A DNA stretch of 64,000 bases, from assembly GCA_032622095.1 (NCBI GenBank), contig CP136061.1, positions 15,440,440-15,504,439 on the forward strand, in the 5' to 3' direction. The translations under genes were made by a program, and so were the position numbers. Below the pieces are notes generated by a model that saw nothing but the letters and a program-made list of their open reading frames with translations, was not told the DNA's origin and did not search any database. Positions 11,808 through 22,756 of the stretch are shown here, one piece after another (the stretch's first letter is position 1; each line of letters starts with the position of its first letter). This DNA is from Siphonodentalium dalli. Lineage: Eukaryota; Mollusca; Scaphopoda; Gadilida; Siphonodentaliidae.

Positions 11808-12911
11808 AGCAGGACCCATCAGCATGATAGCACATTAGCAGGACCCATCAGCATGATAGCACATTAGCAGGACCCACCAGCATCATAGCACATTAGCAGG
11901 ACCCATCAGCAGCATAGCACATTAGCAGGACCCACCAGCAGCATAGCACATTAGCAGGACCCACCAGCATGATAGCACATTAGCAGGACCCATCAGCATC
12001 ATAGCACATTAGCAGGACCCACCAGCATCATAGCACATTAGCAGGACCCATCAGCATGATAGCACATTAGCAGGACCCACCAGCATCATAGCACATTAGC
12101 AGGACCCACCAGCATGATAGCACATTAGCAGGACCCACCAGCATGATAGCACATTAGCAGGACCCACCAGCATCATAGCACATTAGCAGGACCCATCAGC
12201 AGCATAGCACATTAGCAGGACCCACCAGCATCATAGCACATTAGCAGGACCCATCAGCATGATAGCACATTAGCAGGACCCACCAGCATCATAGCACATT
12301 AGCAGGACCCACCAGCATCATAGCACATTAGCAGGACCCACCAGCAGCATAGCACATTAGCAGGACCCACCAGCATCATAGCACATTAGCAGGACCCACC
12401 AGCAGCATAGCACATTAGCAGGACCCACCAGCATGATAGCACATTAGCAGGACCCATCAGCATCATAGCACATTAGCAGGACCCACCAGCATCATAGCAC
12501 ATTAGCAGGACCCATCAGCATGATAGCACATTAGCAGGACCCACCAGCATCATAGCACATTAGCAGGACCCACCAGCATGATAGCACATTAGCAGGACCC
12601 ACCAGCATGATAGCACATTAGCAGGACCCACCAGCATCATAGCACATTAGCAGGACCCACCAGCAGCATAGCACATTAGCAGGACCCACCAGCATCATAG
12701 CACATTAGCAGGACCCATCAGCATGATAGCACATTAGCAGGACCCACCAGCATCATAGCACATTAGCAGGACCCACCAGCATCATAGCACATTAGCAGGA
12801 CCCACCAGCAGCATAGCACATTAGCAGGACCCACCAGCATCATAGCACATTAGCAGGACCCACCAGCAGCATAGCACATTAGCAGGACCCACCAGCATCA
12901 TAGCACATCAT
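11808..12911. repeat. 29-bp minisatellite, about 38 units, with 16-unit higher-order repeat
   Basis: The unit is AGCAGGACCCACCAGCATGA followed by TAGCACATT. Two variable positions (CATCAG/CACCAG and CATGAT/CATCAT/CAGCAT) label units. The 16-unit order starting at 11953 is repeated from 12417 with one change. Confidence 0.95.
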
Positions 12912-12935
12912 AGCTTCGGAATGTGTACCTAGATA

Positions 12936-14708
12936 ATGATCACCTTTGTCCATGTTACCGAAGACAAGTTTGTATTCTGTGGTGTTCCCAGCTCTAATTT
13001 AAACATAGATTACAGTGTATTCTACCCAGTTTTAAATTTATCAGTAGAAAAGTGTTTCTCCGACGACACAACGTTTATACTTGATGGCAATGAAAGTAGC
13101 ATTCGTGAGGCCTACTCAATACTTGACCTATATGCTCGGGTTTCGGGACTGCGTATTAACCCGGAGAAATGTCAGGCGGCATGGATAGGATCAAGAGCAA
13201 ACTGTGAATCAACCATGTGCCATGATTTAAAATTATCCTACTCAAACACTTTCAACTTTCTGGGCATTAATTTCGACACTGATCTTCGAAAGATGATGAC
13301 AAACTACTCCTGTAAATTGGACGAAATAGAACGACTAACCAAGATATGGAGCCACAGGCTACTAACCCCAATTGGAAGAATAACTGTCATTAAGACACTT
13401 ATTCTTCCAAAGCTAACCCACATATTCATGTCTCTCCCCAATCCAGACGATGCTTTCGTTAAGAAGTTAAACACAATTTTATTCCAGTTTATCTGGAACT
13501 CTAAACGAGACAGAGTACAAAGGAAGCAGTTATGTCTCGATTACTCCCTAGGAGGACTGAAAATGATCAACTTGGAACATTTTAACGACGCAATGAAAAT
13601 CACATGGCTGAGACGTCTGATATGTAAACAATCAAATTGGGCACCTCTCCTAAAAGACACACCCATTATCAACGACCCCCTGTACCTAACATATGATGCT
13701 AAGTTCCTGTCAAAACAAACTTCAAAAATTTCTAACCCATTTTGGAGGGATGTTCTCAGCTCTTGGTGCAGATTTATAAGCATATATGATAAAAATGGTA
13801 ATATCATGTCAGAGACCATATGGAATAATTCTAACATCAGAATGGAAGGAAACCCAATTAACTTTAATTCGTGGAGAAATGCAGGCATATATTTTATAAA
13901 CGATCTGTTCCAAGCAAATGGAGAATTTCACACCCATGACTCCCTTAAGGCTACATTCAATATTTCTACTAACTTCGTTATTATAGCTAGTCTAAAACGC
14001 CAAATATATAGCCTTTCAAACTCTCGAAATCAGCCCCTCCTACGATTACCCTCTCCGTTCTTACCCAAAACTTTGATCCCGTTATTAAGGGACGAGAAAG
14101 GCGGTCAACTCTTTCATCGAACCCTGTCAATGGGGAAACGGGTGCCAAACTCATGTAAAAAATGGAATTCGGAAATAAAAGACGACTCCCAATCATGGGA
14201 CAATATATTTCGCAATCCATTCACAACCACGCCTGACACAAAACTCCAATGGCTCCAATTTAGAATTAATACGAGAATCCTATCGACGAACAAATTTCTG
14301 AAGATAGCAGGCATAAGAGCTGACGATCTATGTAAGCGATGCGAAAATACTCAAGAGAACATTTCTCACATTTTCTGGGACTGCCCATATACAAATCGGT
14401 TTATAACCGAAATTCAGTCTTGGTTGAAAATTAATGAAGTGTCTATACACATAACCAAACTAAGTATGCTTTTTGGCGTTAATCATTGCCAAGTGAATTC
14501 TATCATAAATTACTTCCTACTTGTGCTAAAGCAATATATATATAGGACTAAATTTGACCCGATCCAACTTTCAATAAAGGCATTTCTCGCTGAATTAAAA
14601 TTCAAATATGAATGCGATAAATACACATCCAGAAGCAACATGCGATATCAAGAGCTTAAAAATCGATGGCTACCCTTAGAAAATATTATTAATGACAACA
14701 CCGATTGA
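12936..14708 (+). CDS. Open frame fusing flank to LINE RT C-terminus
   Basis: The 590-codon frame is a chance fusion. Residues 1-41 come from genomic flank plus the target-site duplication; the LINE itself begins at codon 42. The apparent catalytic motif FSDD is therefore a hybrid: its F codon (13056-13058) is the last codon of the duplication and S-D-D is LINE. The family would normally read F/Y-A-D-D. The protein lacks everything upstream of the catalytic aspartates and cannot be an active reverse transcriptase. Nothing suggests it is expressed. Confidence 0.85.
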   Translation: MITFVHVTEDKFVFCGVPSSNLNIDYSVFYPVLNLSVEKCFSDDTTFILDGNESSIREAYSILDLYARVSGLRINPEKCQAAWIGSRANCESTMCHDLKLSYSNTFNFLGINFDTDLRKMMTNYSCKLDEIERLTKIWSHRLLTPIGRITVIKTLILPKLTHIFMSLPNPDDAFVKKLNTILFQFIWNSKRDRVQRKQLCLDYSLGGLKMINLEHFNDAMKITWLRRLICKQSNWAPLLKDTPIINDPLYLTYDAKFLSKQTSKISNPFWRDVLSSWCRFISIYDKNGNIMSETIWNNSNIRMEGNPINFNSWRNAGIYFINDLFQANGEFHTHDSLKATFNISTNFVIIASLKRQIYSLSNSRNQPLLRLPSPFLPKTLIPLLRDEKGGQLFHRTLSMGKRVPNSCKKWNSEIKDDSQSWDNIFRNPFTTTPDTKLQWLQFRINTRILSTNKFLKIAGIRADDLCKRCENTQENISHIFWDCPYTNRFITEIQSWLKINEVSIHITKLSMLFGVNHCQVNSIINYFLLVLKQYIYRTKFDPIQLSIKAFLAELKFKYECDKYTSRSNMRYQELKNRWLPLENIINDNTD

Positions 14709-15167
14709 CTTGCTGATATTCCACAACAAAACCAAATTTATATGTATATACATGTATACACCCCGATTAATATAATTATATACATAGAGCCTGGAACTCG
14801 AGCTATCTCTCAAATTTACATTAATCTTTTCCTAACTTGATCATCAAAAACCCGGCAAGAATTTATCTGCGCCTAACTTTACTCTTTATATAACTGTATA
14901 ACTGACACGCGTCATTAAATGCACAAACGTTGTGTCGCCCAATAGCCAACGGAAAAACAAACTATTTATCGCTTTACAATAACTACACCAAAAACAACTA
15001 TATGATTCAAGCATGATTGTATTAATGTCGCCAGTGAGAAAGTATAGCCCGAGTGAAATTCACTTGGGAGCGTGCAAAAGTGAGTGCAAGAATATAATAT
15101 GTATCAATGTATCGTTAATATAATGCTTGTGTGTATGTATGTCTGTCTCTGTCTGTCTACTTCACCA

Positions 15168-15204
<37 letters not shown>
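13059..15204 (+). mobile_element. 5'-truncated LINE (non-LTR retrotransposon), 3' half
   Basis: Element limits come from the target duplication AAAAGTGTTTC at 13048-13058 and 15201-15211, together with a poly(A) tail (about 15170-15204) that overlaps an AATAAA. The coding part is open to a TGA at 14706-14708. It starts inside the reverse transcriptase catalytic loop (..DDTTFILDG), then shows the palm/thumb block with SGLRINPEKCQAAWIGS and FLGINF, and the LTPIGRITVIKTLILPKL helix. A CX2C...HX4C knuckle (CKRC..SHIFWDC) follows at about residues 466-483 of the open frame. This layout suits the L1/Tx1-like LINEs common in marine invertebrates. The endonuclease, the RT fingers and the 5' UTR are absent, as in ordinary 5'-truncated insertions. 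The intact frame suggests a fairly young copy. Confidence 0.9.
14709..15169 (+). other. LINE 3' UTR
   Basis: Non-coding tail between the stop codon and the poly(A) run. It ends in a pyrimidine/GT-rich GTCTGTCTCTGTCTGTCTAC and AATAAA. Confidence 0.75.
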
Positions 15205-15206
<2 letters not shown>

Positions 15207-15436
15207 GTTTCCATAGTGCATGTTACCCTACAATCCTATGTGTCACCTAGACTTGTTTGATAGTGACAGTTCCTTCATATCCCTCACAGTGTTGGTTACA
15301 TGCAGACTTCCTGACAGTTCTGGCTTATCAGGAAAAAATAAAAATATAGTCTGTTTCCCCTGAACTTATATACCTGTAGCTACATGTACACACAAAAATT
15401 ATTTAAAGGTTTGTTTGTCACCTTATACAGTAGATA

Positions 15437-17555
15437 TTAACCCTTTGATGACTGGAGCTTCCTGATTTTTTGGCGAAACCTGTGCCCATAGGCGCCTCAC
15501 ATATATATGAGAATGCATTGGCCTAAACGATATTCAATACCTTGATCTTGCAAGCCAGTTTATTATCTTATATATGCGAGGCTCCCTATGGGAGTCTTGC
15601 ATATACAAGAGAATGCACTGGCACATGGTTTTTAATGCTGCACCAGCACAGCTACCATTAGACCCCGACGCCACGACAAATAGTTTTCGCGGCTGGCTCA
15701 ACCAATTTCGTGGCTGGTGAGTTAGCTAAAGCCGGCTCAGTCGCGACGTACGCGGCTGATGAAATATGGCGGCTCAGACGGCTGAGACGTTATAATTCAG
15801 CGTATTTTCGTTTCCGAAATGTTCCTAATCCCCGTTTGTTTTAGCGTCTGTGGTGAACCCGTAGAATTCCACTCCACACATACTATTTTTGGTGTTGGGC
15901 TTTTCCATTATGGCGAAAATACACGAAGAACTGGCATGGGTATTCCCCATCTAATCGGTATAAGTTACATTGGGACTTCTGTCGACTTCAGACTGCTATC
16001 ATCACTGGCATCTTGCAATATATGCATGCATCAATGAATGATGAATCCGATAGTAATGTTATAAGATTTCAAACTATTTTCTATTCTCTTCTGTAGGTTA
16101 TGTGCATATATTGACAAATACCAGCTGAATAAACAATTTATACTTTAACATTTTCAATAGTGAATGGATGCTCCCATTCAGTTATTTGAAAGCATGCATT
16201 GAAATAGTCTATTCGACATTGAGATGCCCGCAGGGATGTGGCTAGAGGGGGGTGTGGGGGTGTCTCACCCCCCCCCCCCAACTTTGGTCAAAATTTTCAA
16301 CAGTTGGAAATTTCATACCTGCCAAAACATTAGTTGGAATGGTCATCAGTTGGAAATTTTCCAACCTTAGGTGGGGGGTGACAGGTTGGAAATTTCCAAC
16401 ACTTGGAAAGCTTGTATCCTGGTCCTCCCCCGTGGCTAGTCAAAACTGCTACTAAATTTAAGAAAACAATATTGTCATACATTTGGTCAACATTGTCATT
16501 GGAATTGTCATCATTTGGAAATTTTCCAACCTAAGTGGGGGGGGTGTCAGGTTTGAAATTTCCAACTCTAAGAAGACTTGAGGCTAGTCTAGATGCTAGG
16601 ATTTTGCGATTTTCTTGTTCAGATTTCAAAATTTTCGAACACCGGGCCGAACCATGGTTCGGCCCGGTGTGTCACTGTCCCTCCCCCATGACCAATACAA
16701 AACTGCTAATTAGTTTAACAAAACAATAGTTTAGTACATTCGGTCAAACTTGTGGACTGAAATGGTCATCAGTTGGAGAATTTTCCAACCTAAGAGGGAG
16801 TATGAGGTTTGAAATTTCCAACACTATAATTATAGGGAAGCTTCAGTTGAGGCCAGTCTAGATGCTAGGATTTGCGATTTTCTTGTATAGTTTCCAAATT
16901 TTCTGACACCGGGCTGAACAAACATGGACGGACACAATGTCCTGGTCTCTTACCCGTAGCCGTGTGCATTTGTCTGGAGTAGGCTACTATAGATGTTAGG
17001 ATTTATGCAATTCTCAGGTTAAAGTATCTGAATTTTCTTATACCGGGCATATAGAACAACATATATAGTTTATGATTACATAGGATATTAGGCATGAGGA
17101 CTGATGTGCAAGGGGGGTGCAAATGGAATTATGCAAAACTTGTGTTTGGTCTGTGATTCTGATTCAGGGGGGGGGGGGGCAATTGGAATTTCCCAAGGTG
17201 GACCCCCCCCCCCCCCCCAACGGAGACCTTCTGGCCACGCGAGTATGCCAATATTCACCTACAAATCCCGTGCCATGCACATGTGGTCGCGATTATATGC
17301 CAATAGCCATGTAATAGTGAACCCCGATTACATATTGTTTGCTATATAATCCGTGGCGTATTGGCTGCAATATTAGGCAATGCGGTTTGGTTGTTTTGTG
17401 ATTCACAGTACAGTTGCCCATGCAATTTCGGTGGCGGATATTTATTTCATTTGGCTGGCGTTAGAGATAATATGGTTGACGGTGGCTTGTGGCCAATATG
17501 GCTGGCGGCATGCGATGGCGGCTTCGGGCTCTAGCTCCCATCATGAAAGGGTTAA
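15437..17555. mobile_element. Family C5 TTAA element with large internal load
   Basis: Left end TTAACCCTTTGATGACTGGAG and right end CCCATCATGAAAGGGTTAA form an inverted pair. The left 220 bp match other C5 copies (diverged hairpin modules). Between 15658 and 17530 lie unrelated sequences: a CpG-rich block, three diverged repeats and a GGCTGGCGG-rich block. It could be one long non-autonomous element, or a 220-bp MITE split by later insertions. Confidence 0.55.
16225..17060. repeat. Diverged tandem repeats, about 280 bp, three copies
   Basis: Each has GGTCATCAGTTGGAAATTTT, a G-rich stretch, GGTTTGAAATTTCCAAC, CTAGTCTAGATGCTAGGAT and ACACCGGGCCGAAC. Homopolymer C/G runs occur at 16266 and 17166. 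Confidence 0.75.
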
Positions 17556-17644
17556 GCTGTTATATAGTTGAACTTCTACATGTAGATAGTCTGTGGATCT
17601 GACTATTGTAACATATATAGAGCTTGCCATGCAGTCTGATGATA

Positions 17645-17866
17645 TACAGTAATGCTCTAAATAATCGACCCCTTAACCACAGCAGAATGATGGGTAACTT
17701 TTCAGGATTTAGTCGGAAATATGGTTTGTTGACATTCATCGGAAAGCTCTCGCCGAGAAAATCTTACTTTCCTATATGGCAACAAGCCTTATTTCCGACT
17801 AAATCCTGAAAAGTTACCCATAATTCTGTTGTGGTTAAGGAGTCGATTACTTAGGGCGTTACTGTA
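17645..17866. mobile_element. Family A foldback MITE, full-length
   Basis: Both arms and both CAGTAATGC-type ends are present. The loop is rearranged: the right arm has lost the GATGAATGG part and carries CCGAGAAAATCTTACTTTCCTA instead of a clean stem tip. Confidence 0.83.
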
Positions 17867-18074
17867 GGTTTGGTTCACATACATGTATATAGGATAACTT
17901 TTACATAACCTATTTTACTCTATATTTAGATTCCAGTGTAAGAAATAACATGTTTGGAACAACAAGTGTCACTAGAAATATGCTATTTTGTTTGACATTG
18001 AATTTTCAAATTGATTACATATAGTTTCAATGTTTTAGGAGACCAGTTGGAGAGACAGTAAAAATTATCTACAT

Positions 18075-18262
18075 GTATTAGGGAGCCTCGCATATATAAC
18101 TTGAAGAGAATGCACTGGCTTATAATGTCAAGGTAAATATTGTTAGGCAAATGTATTCGCTAAAATGTGTGAGGCTCCCTATGGGAGACTCGCATATATT
18201 CGAGAATGCATTGGCACAGGGTGTTCGCAAAATTTCAATAAGCTCCAGTCATGGGGCACTGC
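18075..18262. mobile_element. Family C5 fragment
   Basis: Two diverged hairpin modules (GGGAGCCTCGCATATATAAC; GAGGCTCCCTATGGGAGACTCG) and part of the AGCTCCAGTCATGGGG terminus; no TTAA repeats kept. Confidence 0.65.
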
Positions 18263-19199
18263 ATGGGTAATCGTGAAAAAAATATGATGAAACCGTGTAC
18301 ATTAATCTTGCAAAAAATAAACCTACCGTATTTACCTACACGCTCTTGAAACCTTGGCTAGAGACGAGGGCTAGGAAAGTAAGATTTTTAAAGTGCGGCC
18401 TCACACATATGTACCTGTAGCAAGTGTACCACTAAACAAAAGTGGCAGTCTTGTTTTGTTTGCAAGAAAAATAGCATGTCAAATACCTGGACACATATAT
18501 CTGTTTGTATGACAAAGATAACTAAATAGAAACAATGCAGACAGATGCTTCTGTTTGGGTGGGCAGAAGGTAAGTAAATAAGGCAGTTGAATGCATACAA
18601 CACTAAATGCCTTCAATCCTGTTAAAATGAGTCAGTATTGAACTAAACTGATGTTTCTTTGATCCACAGTAAAGCTCACATGGATTCTCACAAGTTTGTA
18701 TTTTACATGTATCAGCAAAAACTAGAGGTGTGATTGTCCCATTGGGCCTAAGGATACCCCCCCCCCCCCCCCCCCCCAGGTACACAATTATTAACTAAAC
18801 ATCATCTCCACTGCAAATAATTTGGAGAAAAAAATATTACTGAGGAAAAGAAATTATTCTAAGTCAAGAAGGCCAATAACTCTGCGAAAATAAGTCTATA
18901 AACCGACATTAAAATCGCAGGTGCACCTGGGTGCACATGTTCCCATGGTGGTTGATGTCTTTGCCAAGTTTCATGGAAAATGATTTAAAAATGACTGAGA
19001 AAATCTCCGGACAAATTTGTGTCCACGGAAGATATTTAGTAAATCTAAAGGTTAATAGCATTAAGATAATAGTAAAGTTAGTTTGAGGCATGAAGATTAT
19101 TGGTTCAAATTGAGAATGTCCCTTTAATAATAAGAGCAATAGATGTCAATTGTACATGTACCTGTAACTTAGTAATACTATAGAGTATCTATAAATACC
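18263..19199. other. No gene seen
   Basis: Includes a C(22) run near 18757. No convincing exon on either strand. Confidence 0.45.
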
Positions 19200-19467
19200 A
19201 TACTGACATATCATATATTAAAATGCATGATCGAGGTATACAGTAGTATATTAATTAGAGCATTACTGTATGCAACTGATGGGTGAACATCACCAACATC
19301 AACTGAGGAACTTCAATTCAGATCCTACATGAAGGTCTCCCATAGCAGTTGAGGCCTAAGCAGAATGAGGTTCCCAGAGGGTGAAAATGCTGTGCGGGAA
19401 AGAATCACTAATTTCACCCTCTGGGAACCTCATTCTGCAAATGACAGACACACTATTTCAAGGCTTG
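19200..19467. mobile_element. Family B, long form, left part decayed
   Basis: Contains the central segment seen at 21770-21890 and 32530-32640 (ATCGAGGT..GGAACTTCAATTCAGATC..CCCATAGCAG), then one hairpin and the CTATTTCAAGGCTTG right terminus. The left hairpin is absent, and a solo family A end sits at 19257-19272. The left limit is uncertain. Confidence 0.65.
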
Positions 19468-19521
19468 AATGTGTCAGGCACCTTTCCGACTTATAGAAAG
19501 TCTGCATTATACATGTACATG

Positions 19522-19666
19522 TACATTAATGCCATAAATAATTGACTCCTAAACCACAGCAGAATTATGGGTAATTTTTCAGGATTTAGTCAGAAATATG
19601 GCTTGTTGCCATTCATCAGAAAGCTCTCAGTGAGTTAAGGAGTCGATTATATAAGGCATTACTGTA
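19522..19666. mobile_element. Family A MITE with deleted right arm
   Basis: The left arm is complete to the loop. The right arm is reduced to about 35 bp (TTAAGGAGTCGATTAT plus terminus), so the hairpin is lost while both ends remain. A lone right end of the same family (AGAGCATTACTGTA) lies at 19257-19272. Confidence 0.8.
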
Positions 19667-19682
19667 ACCAGGGATATAGTGA

Positions 19683-19775
19683 CACTAGCACAAGCCTGTG
19701 TGGGATAACGTAACTAAATTCACCCTCTGGGCACCTCATTCTGCACATGATAAGACACACTATTTCAAGCAAGGC
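19683..19775. mobile_element. Family B half-hairpin fragment
   Basis: Only the right half of one palindrome and a partial terminus (CACACTATTTCAAGCAAGG) remain. Confidence 0.65.
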
Positions 19776-19797
19776 ATACCCCTTTAATTCTTTTTTT

Positions 19798-20008
19798 TTC
19801 ACTGGAGCTTTCTGAAATTTTGCGAAAACACTATGCCATTGCATTCTCTTTTATATGCGAGTCTCATACTAACAATATTTACCTTGAACTTGAAAGCCAA
19901 TGTTTTAACTCTTATATATGCGAGGATCCCTATGGGAGACTCACATATATAAAGGAATGCACTGGCACAGGATCTTTAATGCTGCACCAATCATGAAAGG
20001 GTGGCTCC
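19798..20008. mobile_element. Family C5 copy, ends eroded
   Basis: CACTGGAGCTTTCTGAAATT left part, two hairpin modules, and AATGCTGCACCAATCATGAAAG right part. Confidence 0.7.
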
Positions 20009-20119
20009 TGTCAGTTAAGGGTTTAAGTTGCATTGGTTCTGTGTATGATAAATTCAAAATTTCTTCAACAATCTCAAACATTTCACTGATCACTGATTGA
20101 AGCCGTTTGTCAGCATCAG

Positions 20120-20215
20120 AGCGAGGCTCCCTATGGGAGACTCACATATATAAGAGAATGCAGTGGCACTAATTAATGCTGCACCAGCGCAGCTCCCATC
20201 ATGAAATGGTTAATA
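20120..20215. mobile_element. Family C5 right-end fragment
   Basis: GCGAGGCTCCCTATGGGAGA through GCACCAGCGCAGCTCCCATC and ATGAAATGGTTAA. Confidence 0.7.
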
Positions 20216-20276
20216 ACTATAATAACATAGATATTGATTGAATCTTTAAAACATGATATGAGTTGTCGGAAGCATA

Positions 20277-20780
20277 TCCTGTAACGGTGAATACTCACAT
20301 TCAAGGAAGGTCATATCAATATACATGCGTCGAACACAAGCCAGAATCTAGTGGGGAGGAATACAGGCTGAGGTACACAAATCAGAAACACTGACGGATT
20401 ATATTATCCACCTTGTCACATCAAGAAATATTAGTAAAGACGAATCCTGTAACGGTGAATACTCACATTCAAGGAAGGTCATATCAATATACATGCGTCG
20501 AACACAAGCCAGAATCTAGTGGGGAGGAATACAGGCTGAGGTACACAAATCAGAAACACTGACGGATTATATTATCCACCTTGTCACATCAAGAAATATT
20601 AGTAAAGACGAATCCTGTAACGGTGAATACTCACATTCAAGGAAGGTCATATCAATATACATGCGTCGAACACAAGCCAGAATCTAGTGGGGAGGAATAC
20701 AGGCTGAGGTACACAAATCAGAAACACTGACGGATTATATTATCCACCTTGTCACATCAAGAAATATTAGTAAAGACGAA
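20277..20780. repeat. Exact 168-bp triplication
   Basis: Three copies starting at 20277, 20445 and 20613 appear identical base for base. Each contains, on the minus strand, a 49-nt exon-like segment. Confidence 0.93.
20299..20347 (-). other. Exon-like cassette in the 168-bp unit (copies at +168 and +336)
   Basis: On the minus strand, ATTCCTCCCCACTAG is followed by 49 nt open in one frame (ILACVRRMYIDMTFLE plus one base) and then a GTGAGT donor. Identical segments are at 20467-20515 and 20635-20683. It lies on the ST7 strand within the inferred intron. Joined after 37273-37329 its phase gives a stop, so if used it could act as a poison exon. The peptide is not recognised. Confidence 0.3.
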
Positions 20781-21087
20781 CCTCGTGAAATAATATGCCA
20801 TCAACTGAAGTCTCGAATGACAGCGAAAAACTAATAACGGAGCCAGGAAGTCTGTCTGAGTCCAAATATTATCCCCAGACGGACGACCTTCTCATTCCCG
20901 GCATAAAACGACTCTGCATCATGGCGATGTTCAAAGGATATGGCCAGAGACAAGGCGATATATGGATATAATGCTATGGATATTTAAGGAATACAAATCT
21001 GTGGTGTGCTAATTTGTTATTAGTCTTTCGTCTTCAGTGTCTAATTTAGTATAGTATAAAAATAACATTCTGTTTCAGGGACAGGCC

Positions 21088-21487
21088 TTAACCCTTTACC
21101 CAACAAACCGGCCAAAACCGGCCAAATAAAGCTTCAACAGCCTAAAATATCTTCGGTCTGTCTCAATAGAACCATACAAATATGGATATCATTGGAACCG
21201 GGTCCTTGACCACATTGTGATAGTTACAGTTATGCCCTGTGCCAATGCATTCTCTTATATATGCGAGTCGACCATAGGTCGCCTCGCATATATAAGAGAA
21301 TGCATTGGCCTAAAAAAAATCTTTTTTTAACACTTTTTACCATTTTTTCTTACATTCTTTAACAATTTTATAATTTTTAATGTGTTAAGCCAATGCATTC
21401 TCTTATATATGCGAGGCGACCTATGGTCGACTCGCATATATAAGAGAATGCATTGGCACAGGGCCGTTCTGTTGGGTAAAGGGTTAA
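21088..21487. mobile_element. Family C2 piggyBac-type MITE
   Basis: Inverse orientation to the 7855 copy; TTAA on both sides; same length and two hairpin modules; only a few differences (CCGTTCTG for CCCTTCTG near the end). Confidence 0.88.
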
Positions 21488-21557
21488 TGGTGGGAGACAT
21501 GGGAGTGTGATAAAGTTATCCATAAAAACATTCAGTTTCAGGGACCCACCTACAGAG

Positions 21558-22007
21558 CAAGCCTGGATATACCGGTAGTATTTCTGTCATTTGTAGAATG
21601 AGGTCCCCAGAGGGTGAATTTAGTGACATTACTCTGCACAGCGAGCTAGCCTCAATAAATTCATCCTCTGGAGACCTCATTCTGCTTAGGCCTCATCTTC
21701 TGGGAAGTATCTATAGTCTCAAATTAACATTGTTTTTAGTTACATTTCCCTTTCTATATCCCCTAATTTGCAGAAGATAAAATGCATAATCAAGGTGACA
21801 TCACCAACTTCAACTGGGGAACTTCAATCTGATCCCAGATCCCCCATACAATGTACATGTAGTAGTAGTTGCAATTGAGGCCTAAGCATAATGAGGTTCC
21901 CAGAGGGTGAATTTGGGGATGCTAGCTTGCTGTGTGGGATAGCGTCACTAAATTCACCCTCTGGGGACCTAATTCTGCAAATGACAGACACACAATTTCA
22001 GGACTTG
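21558..22007. mobile_element. Family B, long form with central spacer
   Basis: Hairpin, about 190-bp AT-rich centre, hairpin; outer ends are CAAGCC... and ...GGACTTG. This is the clearest copy of the long form. No clear target duplication; the left terminus has a CCGGTAGTA change. Confidence 0.75.
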
Positions 22008-22047
22008 AAAAAATTAAACCTGATTTGTAATCAAAATGGCCGGTAAT

Positions 22048-22189
22048 TACAGCAATGCCCTAAGTAATCGACCCCTTAACCACAGCAGAATTATGGGTAA
22101 CTTTTCAGGATTTAGTCGGAAATATGGCTTGTTGCCATTCATCGGAAAGCTCTCGGCTTTTATATTTGATTATTTAGAGCATTACTGTA
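22048..22189. mobile_element. Family A MITE with deleted right arm
   Basis: The left arm runs to GAAAGCTCTCGG. Then only GATTATTTAGAGCATTACTGTA of the right arm remains. Confidence 0.8.
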
Positions 22190-22337
22190 GGGCTACAACC
22201 ATACACTTGGTCACAATATGACACAAATCACAATACATGATCAACGATACGATACAGTGTTTCCAATGAATACCGCCTGACTTATCAGAATCAACAAGTT
22301 TATAACTGGATATAGAGTTCATTTTAAACTAAAATGG

Positions 22338-22720
22338 AGTTTAAAGTGATGTGAAACACTCCGGTATGGTGATCAAATACATATGGATTATAATCTTTTT
22401 CAAAGCAGTAATTTTTACAAATAGTATATCCAAATTGACAACACATACCGTCATTCTTATATATGAATTAAGTGCAGTGACTCTCGATGGCGAAATCGTT
22501 TTCGTTAGTTTATGGCCGATAAATGCACCCCGAATCGAGTAGTAAATATTTACAATTGAGCGTAGTTCTGACGATGTTTTCTATGGAGTGGGACGGTCGA
22601 TTTGCTTCAAATTTTCAGCGATGTGAGTAGAATGTTACATCCCTCCAGTTGTCATAGCGCCTGAGTACTAACTTATCAGTTTCACGCACCCGAACAAGTA
22701 CATAATATGTCTTTAATAGT
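22338..22720 (+). mobile_element. Family D copy
   Basis: Runs from TTTAAAGTGATGTGAAACAC to AAGTACATAATATGTCTTTAA; contains the conserved CGATGGCGAAATCGTTTTCG and GTAAATATTTACAATTG segments. Confidence 0.78.
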
Positions 22721-22756
22721 TGGCGAGATGAGTTAAATATACATTCCTACTGTTAA

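Noticed and set aside
8296-12911. CRISPR array
   Set aside because: Units are contiguous with no unique spacers, there are no cas genes, and the context is eukaryotic.
12936-13058. N-terminal 41 residues of the LINE frame as a novel domain
   Set aside because: They lie outside the element's target duplication and resemble ordinary intergenic translation.
13056-13067. FSDD as a natural variant of the RT active site
   Set aside because: The target-site duplication shows the F codon is host flank.
20299-20683. Assigning the ILACVRRMYIDMTFLE cassette to ST7 coding sequence
   Set aside because: Its entry phase does not fit the 37273-37329 exon and the peptide is not part of ST7 as I know it; kept only as an exon-like feature.
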